Positions 9,037 through 18,248 are shown, counted from the first letter of the stretch. The stretch is DNA of 64,000 bases from JACCTU01 sp963700495 (GCA_963700495.1 CAVOXT010000001.1:620001-684000); one strand, 5' to 3'. The notes: generated by a model from the letters alone, not told the origin. Made by a program: numbers and translations.

Positions 9037-11650
9037 GTGCACCTGAGCGCGATCAAGCTGCGCGGCTTCAAGTCGTTCCCCGATCCGGTGGAAGTCCGGC
9101 TCGAGCCCGGCGTGGCCGTCGTCGTCGGGCCGAACGGCTCGGGGAAGTCGAACGTCTCCGACGGGATCGTCTGGGCGGCCGGATCGCTCTCGCCCTCGCG
9201 AGCTCCGGGCAGAGAAGCCGGACGACGTGCTCTTCGCCGGCGCGGCGGGTCGGAAGGCCGTGGACTACTGCGAGGTCGAGCTGCTGTTCGACAACGCCGA
9301 CGGCGACGGGCCGGTCGACTACTCGGAGCTCTCGATCACGCGGCGGCTGCATCGCGGCGGCGAGGGGCAGTACCTCGTCAACCGTGCCGGCGGTGCGGCG
9401 GATCGACCTCGTCGAGCTGCTCGCCGATCTCGGGCTCGGCGGCGGGATGCACTCGATCATCGGCCAGGGCAAGGTCGAGGAGGTGCTCTCGTCGTCGCCC
9501 GAGCGGCGGCGCGAGATGATCGAGGAGGCGGCCGGCCTCGGCCGGTTCAAGCGGCAGCGGCACCGCGCCGAGCTGAAGCTCGCAGCGCGTCGCGGCTGCA
9601 GGTCGAGCGCGCGCGCGACGTCGAGGCGGAGGTGAAGAAGCGGCTGCGGCCGCTCGCGCTGCAGGCGACCGCCGCGGAGCGCGCCGAGAAGCTCGGCGGC
9701 GAGATCGCGTCGCTGCAGGCGCGAATCGCTCAGCTCGACCTCGCGGCGCTCGGCGCCCGCCGGGCCGAGGGCGAGGAGCGCCGCACCGCCGCGACGCTCG
9801 CGCGGAGACGCGTCAACGAGCAGCTCGAGTCGCTGCTCGTCGAGCGAAACGGGCGTCGAGGAGGAGCTCGCCGACGCCGCCGGGAAGCGCGAGGAGGCGA
9901 CGGCCGCGCTCTACCGGCTGCGCAGCGCAGGCGAGCGTTTGACGCTGCGGCTCGAGTCGATCACGACGCTGCGGCAGGGCTGCCGAGCGCCCAGGAGGCC
10001 TTCTCCGACGGCGCGGAGCTCCGCCGGGCCGCGGCGGAAGCGGCGGCGGCGGCGTCCGCGGCTGCGAAGGAGCGAGCGAGCTCGCCGAGCGGCTCTCGCT
10101 CGAGCGCACCCGGCTCGCCGCACTCGAGCGCTCGCTCGCAGAGCGCGAGGGGATTCCACCCGCCGCCCGTGCGCTCGCGGAGGAGGGTGAGCGGATCGCG
10201 CTCTCGCAGCTCGAGGTCGCGCCCGGTGACGAGCGTGCGGTCGCAGCGGCGCTCGGGCTCCGGGCGTCCGCCGTCGTCGCGCCCGACGCCGCCGCGGCGC
10301 TCGCGCTGCTCGAGCGCGCACGTGCCGCGGGGCTCGGGAGCCTGACGGTCGTGACGCGCGTCGCCGAGATCGTTCCGCGAGCCGCGCGTCGTCGCGAAGG
10401 AGGAGCTGCTCGAGTCAGACGGAACGCGCGGTGACGCCGAAGGGTTCGGCTACGACCCGGCGACGCGGCGAGCTCTGGTTCGCGGGCGAGACGGCGGAGG
10501 CGGTCCTGCCTCGAGCTCGAGGCCCGGCGGCGCGCGCTGGCCCGGTCGATCGAGGAGCTCGACGACGCGCTGCTGCGGCCGCCGCGCGGGCCGCGGACAC
10601 GCAGGCCAGGGCGCTCGAGGCGAGGGCCGGTCTGGACGCGCTCCCGTCCGGCCGGCTCGACCCGGTCGTCGCGGCGCGGCTCGTGCGCCTCACGGACCGG
10701 GCGTTGGCGGCGCTCGAGGGAGCCGCCGAGTGGGCGGACGGCTCGAGGCGCCGTTCCGCGCACGCGTCGACGCCGGCTCGCATCGCGCCCAGGAGCTCGG
10801 CGAAGCCTGCGCACGCTCGGGGCGCAGGAGGTCGAGCTGCGCCGCGAGGCGGCGGAGGCCGCCGAGCGCGCGAGCGCGGTCGACGTCGAGCTCGCCCGGC
10901 TCGAGGCCGAGGCCGACGAGGCGCGGCGGCGGCTCGAGGCGGCCGGCGCCGAGCCCGCCGACGGCGACGACCGCGACGCGCTCGCGGAGAAGGGTCGAGC
11001 GGCTCGAGCGGCGGCGGCTCGCGCTCGGCAGGTCAACCCGCTCGCGAAGCAGGAGTACGACGCGGAGAAGGAGCGGCTCGAGGAGCTGTCGACGCAGCGC
11101 GCCGACCTCGAGGCGAGCCTCGACGAGCTCGAGCAGCTTCGGGCCGACCTGACCGAGACGGTGCGATCGGCGCTTCGCGGAGACCTACGCCGCGGTCGAG
11201 ACGCACTTCGACGAGGTCGCGACGACGCTCTTCCCCGGGGGCGAAGGCCGGCTGCGCCTGGTCGAGCCCGAGGGCGAGGACGAGCAGCCGGGGATCGAGG
11301 TCGAGCTCCGCCCGGCCGGCAAGAAGGTGACGCGGCTCTCGCTGCTCTCGGGCGGCGAGAAGGCGCTCGGCGCGATCTCGTTCCTGTTCGCGCTCTTCCT
11401 CGCGCGCCCGTGCCCGTTCTACCTCCTCGACGAGGTCGAGGCCGCGCTCGACGACACGAACATCGGCCGCTTCGTCGAGCTGCTCCGCCGCTACTCCGAC
11501 CGCGCGCAGTTCATCGTCATCACGCACCAGAAGCGGACGATGGAGGCGGCCGACATCCTCTACGGCGTGACGATGGGCGCCGACGGCGTCTCGCAGATCG
11601 TGTCGCGGCGGCTGCCGCGCGAAGAGGCCGTCGCGGTCGGCGCCGCCTAG
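9037..11650 (+). CDS. smc: Chromosome segregation protein SMC, heavily frame-broken
   Basis: SMC is the ATPase core of the bacterial condensin. The N-terminal head (LRGFKSFPDPVEV, Walker A GPNGSGKS), the hinge (around 10140-10500, e.g. GFGYDPATR) and the C-terminal head (LSLLSGGEKALGAI, Walker B YLLDEVEAALDD) are all present in order. They are spread over three frames with about fifteen junctions, for example near 9199, 9389, 9848, 10376, 10509, 10806, 10993 and 11172. Each local repair needs one or two bases. The reconstructed length is about 870 residues against the usual ~1,150-1,200, with coiled-coil arms of roughly 190 and 230 residues. The gene is essential in many bacteria, so consensus error is likelier than decay. 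Confidence 0.88.
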
Positions 11651-11715
11651 CCCTGGACTGGTCCGCGAGCTCGACCCGGCGGGCGGAGGTCGGCGACGTC
11701 GCCACGAGCGGAGGC

Positions 11716-11721
11716 TATCGT
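11716..11721 (+). promoter_or_regulatory. TANNNT -10 hexamer for ftsY
   Basis: GCTATCGT ends 9 bases before ATG 11731, with no Shine-Dalgarno sequence. Confidence 0.4.
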
Positions 11722-11730
11722 GGCGCGGCG

Positions 11731-12681
11731 ATGGCGCGGTCGTGGGCCGAACTGCTGGGTGAGGACGGCGCCGAGCCGGAGTCGGAGGCGGACCAGCAGG
11801 GGTTCTTCGGGCGGCTGCGCGACTCGCTCGGCCGCTCGCGCCGAGCGCTGACCGAGCAGCTCGAGGTCGCCGTCTTCGACCCCGGCGACGACGCGGCCTG
11901 GGAGCGGCTGGAGGAAGCGCTCATCACCGCCGACGTGGGCGTGCCCGCCACGGCCGAGCTCGTGCGGCGGCTCGAGCAGCGCGGCGAGGTCCCGGATCTC
12001 AGGGCGCGCTCGTCGACGAGCTCGCCGACGTCCTCGGCGAGCCGCCTCGGCTCGAGGTCGGGGCTCGGCCCAGCGTGATCCTCGTCGTCGGCGTCAACGG
12101 CACGGGCAAGACGACGACGATCGGGAAGCTCGCGATGCGGCTTCGCGACCACGGGCACGCCGTCGTCGTCGGCGCAGCCGACACGTTCCGCGCCGCGGCC
12201 GAGGAACAGCTCGAGATCTGGGCGGAGCGAGCCGGAGCCGCGTTCGTCGGCGGCGAGCGCGGGGGGGATCCGGCGGCCGTCGCGTACGACGCGATCGCGC
12301 GCGCGGAGCGCGGCGGCGCGCGACGTGGTCATCGTCGACACCGCCGGCCGCCTGCACACGCAGCAGAACCTGATGGAGGAGCTGGCCAAGGTCCGCCGCG
12401 TGATCGAGCGCAAGCGCGAGGGCGCGCCGCACGAGGTGCTGCTCGTCGTCGACGCGACGACCGGCCAGAACGGCCTCCAGCAGGCGCGCCTCTTTCGGGA
12501 GGCGGTCGGCGTCACCGGCGTCGCGCTGACGAAGCTCGACGGCTCGGCGAAGGGCGGGATCGCGGTCGCGATCGCCCACGAGCTCGGCCTCCCGGTCAAG
12601 CTCGTCGGCGTCGGCGAGCAGCTCGACGACCTGCGCCCGTTCGACCCGCGCGACTTCGCGCAGGCGCTGGTCTCGGGCTGA
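11731..12681 (+). CDS. ftsY: Signal recognition particle receptor FtsY, frame-broken
   Basis: FtsY is the membrane-associated GTPase that docks SRP-ribosome complexes. The N domain (LGRSRRALTEQLE), G1 (GVNGTGKTTTIGKLA), the DTFRAAA insertion motif, DTAGRLH, TKLDGSAKGG and the C-terminal GEQLDDLRPFDP are all recognisable. There are two frame changes: a net loss near 12001-12003 and an extra C near 12321. The reconstructed length is ~316 codons, with only a short acidic N-terminal A domain. Such breaks in an essential gene suggest sequence error. Confidence 0.9.
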
Positions 12682-12701
12682 GCCCGCCCCGTGGGGGGCG
12701 C

Positions 12702-12740
12702 ACGACGGCCCCCAGCACAAACGCTATCGAGGGCCGTCGT
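12702..12740. terminator. Hairpin between convergent ftsY and dodecin genes
   Basis: A perfect 10-base inverted repeat (ACGACGGCCC/GGGCCGTCGT) encloses a 19-base loop. It has no T-run. It sits between convergent genes, so it may act in both directions. Confidence 0.6.
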
Positions 12741-12748
12741 ACGTGTCT

Positions 12749-12764
12749 GTCACGTCTTCGTGAC
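12749..12764. terminator. Second hairpin, GTCACG-TCTT-CGTGAC
   Basis: A perfect 6-base stem with a four-base loop lies immediately after the first hairpin and 14 bases from the dodecin stop. Read from the minus strand the loop is AAGA. It lacks a T-tract. Confidence 0.45.
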
Positions 12765-12778
12765 GAATGTGTGCCGAG

Positions 12779-12991
12779 TCATCCAGAGCGCTCGAGGCCG
12801 AACGCGATGTCCACCGTCGTGCGGTACTGGGTGATCCGACCGTCCTCGACCTCGGCGCTCATCGAGACGACGTGCGCGCCGGTGATTCCGCGGAGCGTCT
12901 TCGCGGCCTCCTGGACAGCCACATCGGCCGCCTTCGCGAAGTTCTCCGGCGACGAGCCGATGATCGTGACCACCTTCGCAACCTGGGCCAT
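12779..12991 (-). CDS. Dodecin family protein
   Basis: This 70-residue protein is a typical dodecin: KVVTIIGSSPENFAKAADVAVQEAAKTL (shown in part) followed by the second strand ITGAHVVSMSAEVEDGRITQY. Dodecins form hollow dodecamers that bind flavins or coenzyme A as storage or buffering particles. A strong AAAGGAG ribosome-binding site lies 4 bases before the ATG, in contrast to the SD-less neighbours. It is transcribed alone, divergent from ffh and convergent to ftsY. Confidence 0.9.
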   Translation of the reverse strand: MAQVAKVVTIIGSSPENFAKAADVAVQEAAKTLRGITGAHVVSMSAEVEDGRITQYRTTVDIAFGLERSG

Positions 12992-13034
12992 GGTGCTCCT
13001 TTCGTCGTTGTCCGGGAGAGCGTAGAGCCGCCAG

Positions 13035-13040
13035 TACACT
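13035..13040 (+). promoter_or_regulatory. TANNNT -10 hexamer for ffh
   Basis: AGTACACT ends 9 bases before GTG 13050 in the gap divergent from the dodecin gene. Confidence 0.45.
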
Positions 13041-13049
13041 TCTGCGGCC

Positions 13050-14444
13050 GTGTTCGACACGCTTTCCGACCGGCTGCAGGGCGCTCTCGGTGATCTCAGG
13101 AAACGCGGGACGCTCGACCAGGAGTCGATTTCGCGCGCTATGCGCGAGATCCGTCTCGCGCTGCTCGAAGCCGACGTGAACCTCGACGTCGTCAAGGACT
13201 TCACCGCGCGCGTCCGCGAGCGGGCCGAGGGCCAGGACGTCGTCAAGTCCGTCACGCCCGGCCAGCAGGTCGTGAAGATCGTCCACGACGAGCTCACGGC
13301 GCTCATGGGGACGGGCGACTCGCGTCTCGTCTACGCGTCGAAGCAGCCGACGGTGATCCTGCTCGCCGGCCTCCAGGGCTCGGGCAAGACGACGGCGGCG
13401 GCCAAGCTCGCGTTGCTGCTCCGCGAGGACGGCAAGCTGCCCGCGCTCGTCGCCGCCGACCTCCAGCGCCCGGCCGCGATCGAGCAGCTCGAGCAGCTCG
13501 GCGCGCAGATCCAGGTGCCGGTCTACAGCGAGGAGCGCCGCGACCCGGTCGCCGCCGTGCGCGAGGGGCTCGCGCGCGCGCAGGCCGACGGGCGCGACGC
13601 GGTCATCCTCGACACGGCGGGGCGGCTGCACGTCGACGAGGCCCTGATGGACGAGCTCGTCCGCGTGCGCAAGGAGGCGCGCCCGCACAACGTGCTGCTC
13701 GTGCTGGATGCGATGACCGGCCAGGAAGCGGTGCGCGTGGCGCAGAGCTTCCAGGAGCACGTCGCGTTCGACGGCGTCGTCCTGACGAAGCTCGACGGCG
13801 ACGCACGCGGCGGCGCCGCGCTCTCGGTCCGGGCAGTCACCGGCCGCCCGATCAAGTTCGTCTCGGTCGGCGAGAAGCTCGACCAGCTCGAGTACTTCCA
13901 CCCGGACCGGATGGCGTCGCGGATCCTCGGCATGGGCGACGTGCTTTCGCTCGTCGAGAAAGCCGAGCAGGCGATCGAGGAAGACGAGCAGCAGGTGATG
14001 GAGGAGCAGATCCGCAAGGGTCAGTTCACCTTCGACGACTTCCTCTCCGCGCAACGCATGCTGCGCAAGATGGGCCCGCTGCAGGGCGTCCTGAAACTGC
14101 TCCCCGGCATCGGCTCGCAGCTGAAAGACGTGAACATCGACGAGAACGAGCTGAAGCGCGTCGAGGCGATCGTCCTCTCGATGACGCCACACGAGCGCAG
14201 GACGCCGCATGTGATCGACGGCAAGCGACGGCTGAGGATCGCGAAGGGAAGCGGTACGAACGTCCAGCAGGTCAACCGCCTGCTCGCGGCGCGCAAGGAG
14301 ATGGAGAAGATGATGAAGGGCATGAGCAAGGGCAAGTTCCCGCAGCTGCCCGGCCTCTCGCCCGAGCTCGGCAACGGAGCGCCTGCGCGGTCGGTGCCGC
14401 GCAAGGCGAAGAAGAAGAGAAAGCGTCCGAAGAACCGGAGGTGA
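13050..14444 (+). CDS. ffh: Signal recognition particle protein Ffh
   Basis: Ffh binds the 4.5S RNA and hydrophobic signal sequences and delivers them to FtsY. The NG domain shows GLQGSGKTTAAAKLA, DTAGRLHVDEALMDEL and TKLDGDARGGAALS. The methionine-rich M domain follows (FLSAQRMLRKMGPLQGVL, then MEKMMKGMSKG). The frame is intact at 464 residues, in contrast to neighbouring smc and ftsY. The tail is Lys/Arg-rich. It is followed by rpsP one base downstream. Confidence 0.97.
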   Translation: MFDTLSDRLQGALGDLRKRGTLDQESISRAMREIRLALLEADVNLDVVKDFTARVRERAEGQDVVKSVTPGQQVVKIVHDELTALMGTGDSRLVYASKQPTVILLAGLQGSGKTTAAAKLALLLREDGKLPALVAADLQRPAAIEQLEQLGAQIQVPVYSEERRDPVAAVREGLARAQADGRDAVILDTAGRLHVDEALMDELVRVRKEARPHNVLLVLDAMTGQEAVRVAQSFQEHVAFDGVVLTKLDGDARGGAALSVRAVTGRPIKFVSVGEKLDQLEYFHPDRMASRILGMGDVLSLVEKAEQAIEEDEQQVMEEQIRKGQFTFDDFLSAQRMLRKMGPLQGVLKLLPGIGSQLKDVNIDENELKRVEAIVLSMTPHERRTPHVIDGKRRLRIAKGSGTNVQQVNRLLAARKEMEKMMKGMSKGKFPQLPGLSPELGNGAPARSVPRKAKKKRKRPKNRR

Positions 14445-14445
14445 A

Positions 14446-14692
14446 ATGGCAGTTCGCATGAGGTTGACACGCGTCGGGTCGAAGAAGAATCCGATCTACC
14501 GCGTCGTCGTCGCCGATTCGCGCTCGCCGCGCGACGGCAAGTTCATCGAGATCGTGGGTCGCTACAACCCGCAGACGGATCCCTCGACGATCGAGTTCGA
14601 CGAGGACAAGGTGAAGGAGTGGCTCGGCAAAGGGCGTGCAGCCCTCGGGCACCGTCTCCAGGCTGCTCAAGATCAAGAACCTGAAAGCCTGA
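14446..14692 (+). CDS. rpsP: 30S ribosomal protein S16, frame-broken near 3' end
   Basis: The start MAVRMRLTRVGSKKNPIYRV is canonical S16, and RYNPQTDPS follows. At about 14635 one extra base moves the rest into another frame. Removing it gives GKGVQPSGTVSRLLKIKNLKA and a stop at 14690-14692, the expected S16 ending. Unrepaired, the frame runs into the next gene to 14826. The gene is essential, so an assembly error is the likely reason. Confidence 0.93.
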
Positions 14693-14693
14693 C

Positions 14694-14924
14694 GTGGCCG
14701 AGCTCGTCGAGTTCCTTGCTCGCAGCCTCGTCGACGAGCCCGACGCCGTGCGGGTCGAGCGCGAGGAGCGAGAGGACGCGCTCGTCCTCCACCTGCACGT
14801 CGCCCCCGGAGACGTGGGGAAGGTGATCGGCCGCCAGGGGCGGATCGCGCGGGCTCTTAGAGCGATCGTCCGGGCCGGCGGCGTGCGCGAGAACCGTCGC
14901 GTCCTGCTCGAGATTGCAGGCTGA
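14694..14924 (+). CDS. khpA: KH-domain RNA-binding protein KhpA
   Basis: This 76-residue protein consists of a single KH domain with the GKVIGRQGRIARALR helix-loop-helix motif that contacts RNA. KhpA-type proteins sit between rpsP and rimM in many Gram-positives and act in RNA-mediated control of cell division and ribosome biogenesis. GTG 14694 comes one base after the repaired rpsP stop. The end overlaps rimM by 11 bases. Confidence 0.9.
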   Translation: MAELVEFLARSLVDEPDAVRVEREEREDALVLHLHVAPGDVGKVIGRQGRIARALRAIVRAGGVRENRRVLLEIAG

Positions 14925-15384
14925 CGAGCCCGTCCTCGTCGGCCGTGTCGGCAGGCCCCACGGGCTCGGCGGGGCCTTCGTCGTCCTGGACGCGAGCGAG
15001 GATCCTGCGCGCTTCGCCGTAGGGGCGATCGTGCTCGTGGAAGGCGAGCCCGCCAAGGTCGAGGAGTCGAAGCGCTCCGGCGGCCGGCTGGTCGTGAAGC
15101 TCGACCGCCGGGTGGAGCGAGGGACCCCGCTCCACGTCCCCCGCTCGTCGCTGCCCCAGCCCGACGAGGACACGTTCTACGTCTCGGACCTGGTCGGTCT
15201 CGAGGTCGTCGAGGAGGGCGGCCGGTCGCTCGGCCGGGTTCGTGAGGTCGCGAACTACGCCGCGAACGACGTGCTCGAGCTCGAATCGGGCCTGCTGCTC
15301 CCGCTCGTGGGACAATGTGTGCGGGAGGTCGATCTCGAGGGGGGGCGAATCCTTATCTCGCGCGGCTTCGCCGAGGCCCAGTAA
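14914..15384 (+). CDS. rimM: Ribosome maturation factor RimM
   Basis: RimM assists maturation of the 30S head near S19. The N-terminal barrel has VGRVGRPHGLGGAFVV and the PRC-type C-terminal barrel has FYVSDLVGLEVV. The length of 156 residues is normal. TTG 14914 is the only start before the conserved VGRVGRPHG and overlaps the KH gene by 11 bases, implying coupled translation. Confidence 0.93.
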   Translation: MQADEPVLVGRVGRPHGLGGAFVVLDASEDPARFAVGAIVLVEGEPAKVEESKRSGGRLVVKLDRRVERGTPLHVPRSSLPQPDEDTFYVSDLVGLEVVEEGGRSLGRVREVANYAANDVLELESGLLLPLVGQCVREVDLEGGRILISRGFAEAQ

Positions 15385-15396
15385 CCTCACGCCCCT

Positions 15397-16059
15397 GTGC
15401 AGATCGACGTCTTCACGCTTCTCCCGCACGCCTACGCGTGGCTGACGGAGCAGCGACCCCTCGCGGCCGTACTCGGCGAGCAGCTCGATCTCCGGCTCTT
15501 CAACTACCGTGACACCTCTCCGCTCAGCGCCCGGCAGGTCGACGACGAGCCGTACGGCGGCGGGGCCGGGATGGTTCTGCGGGTCGACGTCGTCGCTGCC
15601 GCACTCGATGCCGTCTACGGCGGCGCGCACGATCGTCGTGTCGTGGCGATGACGCCGGCCGGCCGGCAGCTGACGCAGGAGGTGGTCGAGGAGCTCGCGG
15701 GCGAGTCGCGCCTGACGCTCCTTTCCGCGCGCTTCGAAGGGTTCGACGAGCGAATCGTCACGCACCTCGCGTCGGATGCGATCTCGATCGGCCCCTACGT
15801 GCTCTCGAACGGCGACCTGCCCGCGATGGTGCTCATCGACGCCGTCGCGCGGCTTCTGCCCGGCGCACTCGGAAGTGCGGAGTCCAGCCTGCACGAGAGC
15901 TTCTCGGCAGAGCTCGAGCGCGGGCTCGAGTACCCGCACTACACGCGGCCCGCCGAGTTCCGGGGCTGGCTTGTGCCCGACGTGCTGCTCTCGGGGGACC
16001 ACAAGCGGATCGACGACTGGCGGCTCGAGCAGAGCCGGCTGCGGAGCGTCCCCGGGTGA
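15397..16059 (+). CDS. trmD: tRNA (guanine-37-N1)-methyltransferase TrmD
   Basis: TrmD methylates G37 next to the anticodon and prevents +1 frameshifting. The trefoil-knot SAM-binding motifs are visible: DDEPYGGGAGMVLR, LLSARFEGFDERI and ISIGPYVLSNGDLPAMV, with the C-terminal HYTRPAEFRG and VLLSGDHKRID motifs. It has 220 residues and is in frame. GTG 15397 starts directly before the conserved QIDVFTL. The stop overlaps lepB as GTGA. Confidence 0.96.
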   Translation: MQIDVFTLLPHAYAWLTEQRPLAAVLGEQLDLRLFNYRDTSPLSARQVDDEPYGGGAGMVLRVDVVAAALDAVYGGAHDRRVVAMTPAGRQLTQEVVEELAGESRLTLLSARFEGFDERIVTHLASDAISIGPYVLSNGDLPAMVLIDAVARLLPGALGSAESSLHESFSAELERGLEYPHYTRPAEFRGWLVPDVLLSGDHKRIDDWRLEQSRLRSVPG

Positions 16060-16649
16060 GGAACCCGATCGAACGCCTCGGGCTGCCGCACGGGGTGACT
16101 GTCGCCCTGGACTGGGTCGTGACGATCGTCGGCGCCGTCGCGATCGTGCTCGCGATCAAGGCGTGGATCGTCAACCCGTACCGCATCCCGACCTCGTCGA
16201 TGGAGCCGCGGCTGCACTGCGCCCGGCCCGGGCCCGGCTGCCTCGCACGCTTCTCCGACCGCGTGCTCGCGAACCGGTTCATCTACCACTTCACGGACCC
16301 GAAGCGGGGCGACATCGTGGTCTTCAACACGCCGCCGCGGGCGGCTCAGCAGTGCCCTCCGGCCGGGACCTTCGTGAAGCGGATCATCGGGCTTCCCGGC
16401 GAGAGCTGGGAGGAGCGCGACGGGGACGTCTACATCAACGGCAGGAGGCTGATCGAGCCGTACATCGGGGGGCGCAAGGACTACAACACCTACGAGGTCA
16501 AGAAGATCCCGGAGGGCGAGTACTTCATGATGGGCGACAACCGCACGCAGTCGTGCGACTCGCGGGTCTGGGGGACGGTGCCGCGCGAGAACCTGATCGG
16601 CAAAGTGTTCGCGACGTACTGGCCGCCGAACCGGATTTCCTTGCGCTAA
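16056..16649 (+). CDS. lepB: Signal peptidase I
   Basis: This enzyme removes signal peptides from exported proteins on the outer face of the membrane. One N-terminal membrane helix (VTIVGAVAIVLAIKAWIV) is followed by the box with catalytic Ser48 (IPTSSMEP) and the box with the general base Lys108 (FVKRIIGLPGE). The GDNRTQSCDSRVWG motif closes the active-site domain. It has 197 residues. The GTG start overlaps the trmD stop by four bases. No second membrane helix is seen at the C-terminus. Confidence 0.93.
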   Translation: MRNPIERLGLPHGVTVALDWVVTIVGAVAIVLAIKAWIVNPYRIPTSSMEPRLHCARPGPGCLARFSDRVLANRFIYHFTDPKRGDIVVFNTPPRAAQQCPPAGTFVKRIIGLPGESWEERDGDVYINGRRLIEPYIGGRKDYNTYEVKKIPEGEYFMMGDNRTQSCDSRVWGTVPRENLIGKVFATYWPPNRISLR

Positions 16650-16680
16650 CATCCCGCTTCGGCCCTCGGGCCTCCTTCCT

Positions 16681-17217
16681 ATGAGCAACGTGATCGACTC
16701 CATCGAGCGCGCCCAGTTGCGCGACGGGATCCCGCAGTTCAAGGCGGGCGACACGGTGCGTGTCCACTTCCAGGTGATCGAGGGTCAGCGCCGCCGCGTC
16801 CAGGTCTTCGAGGGGATCGTGCTCAAGCGCCAGGGCGCCGGGGTGCGCGAGACCTTCACGGTGCGCAAGCAGTCCTTCGGCGTGGGCGTCGAGCGGACGT
16901 TCCCGCTCCACTCGCCGAAGATCGAGCGGATCGAGGTGATGTCGATCGGCGACGTGCGCCGGGCGAAGCTGTACTACCTGCGTGGGAAGGTCGGCAAGAA
17001 GGCGCGCGTGCGCGAGAAGCAGCAGCAGCGGCCCGGAGCAGTCGCTGCGGCCGAGGCTGTAGCTGATGAGGAGCTGCCGGCAGTGATCGAGCCGGAGGAC
17101 GCCGAGGAGCAGGAAGCGGCGGTTGTCGAGGCGGTCGCCGAGCCTGAACCCGCCGAGTCGGCCGGGGCCTCACCCGAGGCGGAGCCCGACCCCGAGTCGG
17201 CGAAGTCCGAGGCGTAA
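16681..17217 (+). CDS. rplS: 50S ribosomal protein L19 with acidic tail
   Basis: Residues 1-115 are canonical L19 (FKAGDTVRVHFQVIEGQRRR, QVFEGIVLKRQGAG, VRRAKLYYLRGKVGKKAR). A further ~60 residues rich in Glu, Ala and Pro extend the C-terminus, making 178 residues against the usual ~115. Acidic extensions of L19 occur in some actinobacteria, but their role is unknown. TAACAT at 16647-16652 may be its promoter, with a 28-base leader. Confidence 0.95.
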   Translation: MSNVIDSIERAQLRDGIPQFKAGDTVRVHFQVIEGQRRRVQVFEGIVLKRQGAGVRETFTVRKQSFGVGVERTFPLHSPKIERIEVMSIGDVRRAKLYYLRGKVGKKARVREKQQQRPGAVAAAEAVADEELPAVIEPEDAEEQEAAVVEAVAEPEPAESAGASPEAEPDPESAKSEA

Positions 17218-17257
17218 GACCTTTTCCACAGCGCGGGGCTCCGGCTGGCCTCGGCGC

Positions 17258-17263
17258 TATCCT
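17258..17263 (+). promoter_or_regulatory. TANNNT -10 hexamer for rnhB
   Basis: GCTATCCT ends 6 bases before GTG 17270. Confidence 0.45.
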
Positions 17264-17269
17264 CGCCCG

Positions 17270-17932
17270 GTGCCTCCGAGCAGCGGCCAACGGCTCCTCC
17301 GCTTCGACCGCAAGCTCGGCGCACGCTTCGTCGCGGGTGTAGACGAGGCCGGCCGGGGCTCGCTCGCAGGCCCGCTCGTCGTCGCCGGCGTGCTGCTCGA
17401 CTACGAGCGGCTGCACGACCATCGCGTCCGCCCGCTCGCACTGCTCAACGATTCCAAGCAGTTGACCCCCGACGAGCGGCACGAGCTCTTCCGCGCTGTC
17501 GTCGGCTGTGCGGCGAAGATCGCCGTGCGGGTGTTCTCTGCGCGCGAGATCGACCGCAACGGCTTGCACCGCTCCAATCTGGCGGGAATGCGGTCAGCGC
17601 TCGCCGCCCTCGCGCCGCCCGCGGAGGTCTGCCTCGTCGACGGGTTTCGGCTCGGGCCTACCGCCGTGCCGCACCGCGCGATCGTCGACGGCGACGCGAA
17701 GAGCGCGGCGATCGCCGCCGCGTCGGTCGTGGCAAAAGTCGTCCGTGACCGCGCGATGCGGCGGATGGATGCGGTGTTCCCGCACTACGGGTTCTCGTCG
17801 CACGTCGGCTACATCACGCCCGGGCACTCGGCGGTCGTGCGCCAGCGCGGCCCGTCGTACATCCACCGGCGCTCGTTCCAGGCGCTCTGCTACGCCGACC
17901 TTGCCGAGACGGGGGTCAGGGCAGCAGGCTGA
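17270..17932 (+). CDS. rnhB: Ribonuclease HII
   Basis: RNase HII removes misincorporated ribonucleotides and RNA in RNA-DNA hybrids. The catalytic GVDEAGRGSLAGPLVVAG motif, LNDSKQLTPDER and the VDGDAKSAAIAAASVVAKVVRD region (quoted in part) give the DEDD active site. It has 220 residues. GTG 17270 is chosen over a longer upstream reading because a TATCCT hexamer lies 6 bases before it and the longer version overlaps rplS. The 3' end overlaps yraN. Confidence 0.95.
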   Translation: MPPSSGQRLLRFDRKLGARFVAGVDEAGRGSLAGPLVVAGVLLDYERLHDHRVRPLALLNDSKQLTPDERHELFRAVVGCAAKIAVRVFSAREIDRNGLHRSNLAGMRSALAALAPPAEVCLVDGFRLGPTAVPHRAIVDGDAKSAAIAAASVVAKVVRDRAMRRMDAVFPHYGFSSHVGYITPGHSAVVRQRGPSYIHRRSFQALCYADLAETGVRAAG

Positions 17933-18248
17933 ACGCCGCGCGCTCCGGCATTACCGCCTGCGCGGCTACCGGATCCTCGGCGTGAACGTCTGGAGCGCGG
18001 GGTACGAGCTCGACCTGATCGCTCGCCGTGGGCATCGCGTCGTCTTCTGCGAAGTGAAGTCGAAGGCAGGCGTCGATTTCGGCACGCCCGAGGAGATGGT
18101 CGGCCGCGAGAAGCAGCGTCGGCTGTTTCGGGCCGCCGAGGCGTGGCTGGTGCGACAGCCCGCACTCGCAGGCCTGGACGTCGACTTCGAGGTCGTCGCC
18201 GTGCAGGGCCGCCAGCTTCGGCGCATCCCACTAGGAGATCCGCTCTGA
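17901..18248 (+). CDS. yraN: UPF0102 protein YraN
   Basis: YraN is a small nuclease-fold protein of the Holliday-junction-resolvase-like superfamily. The family signature ALRHYRLRGYRIL, then the PD-(D/E)xK core YELDLIARRGHRVVFCEVK with E and K in place, is clear. A TTG at 17901 inside rnhB gives a 115-residue protein; no ATG or GTG precedes the conserved region in this frame. The rnhB-yraN-comM-dprA order is conserved in many actinobacteria, here interrupted by a methylase gene. Confidence 0.85.
   Translation: MPRRGSGQQAERRALRHYRLRGYRILGVNVWSAGYELDLIARRGHRVVFCEVKSKAGVDFGTPEEMVGREKQRRLFRAAEAWLVRQPALAGLDVDFEVVAVQGRQLRRIPLGDPL

Noticed and set aside
9037..11650. Programmed ribosomal frameshifting in smc
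   Set aside because: There are about fifteen junctions in both directions and no slippery sequences or repeated motif. Error or decay explains them better.
12750..14459. Long minus-strand open frame of 569 codons opposite ffh
   Set aside because: It is a shadow of a GC-rich gene with no recognisable motifs, and ffh on the plus strand is unambiguous. Only its 3' neighbour, the dodecin gene, is real.
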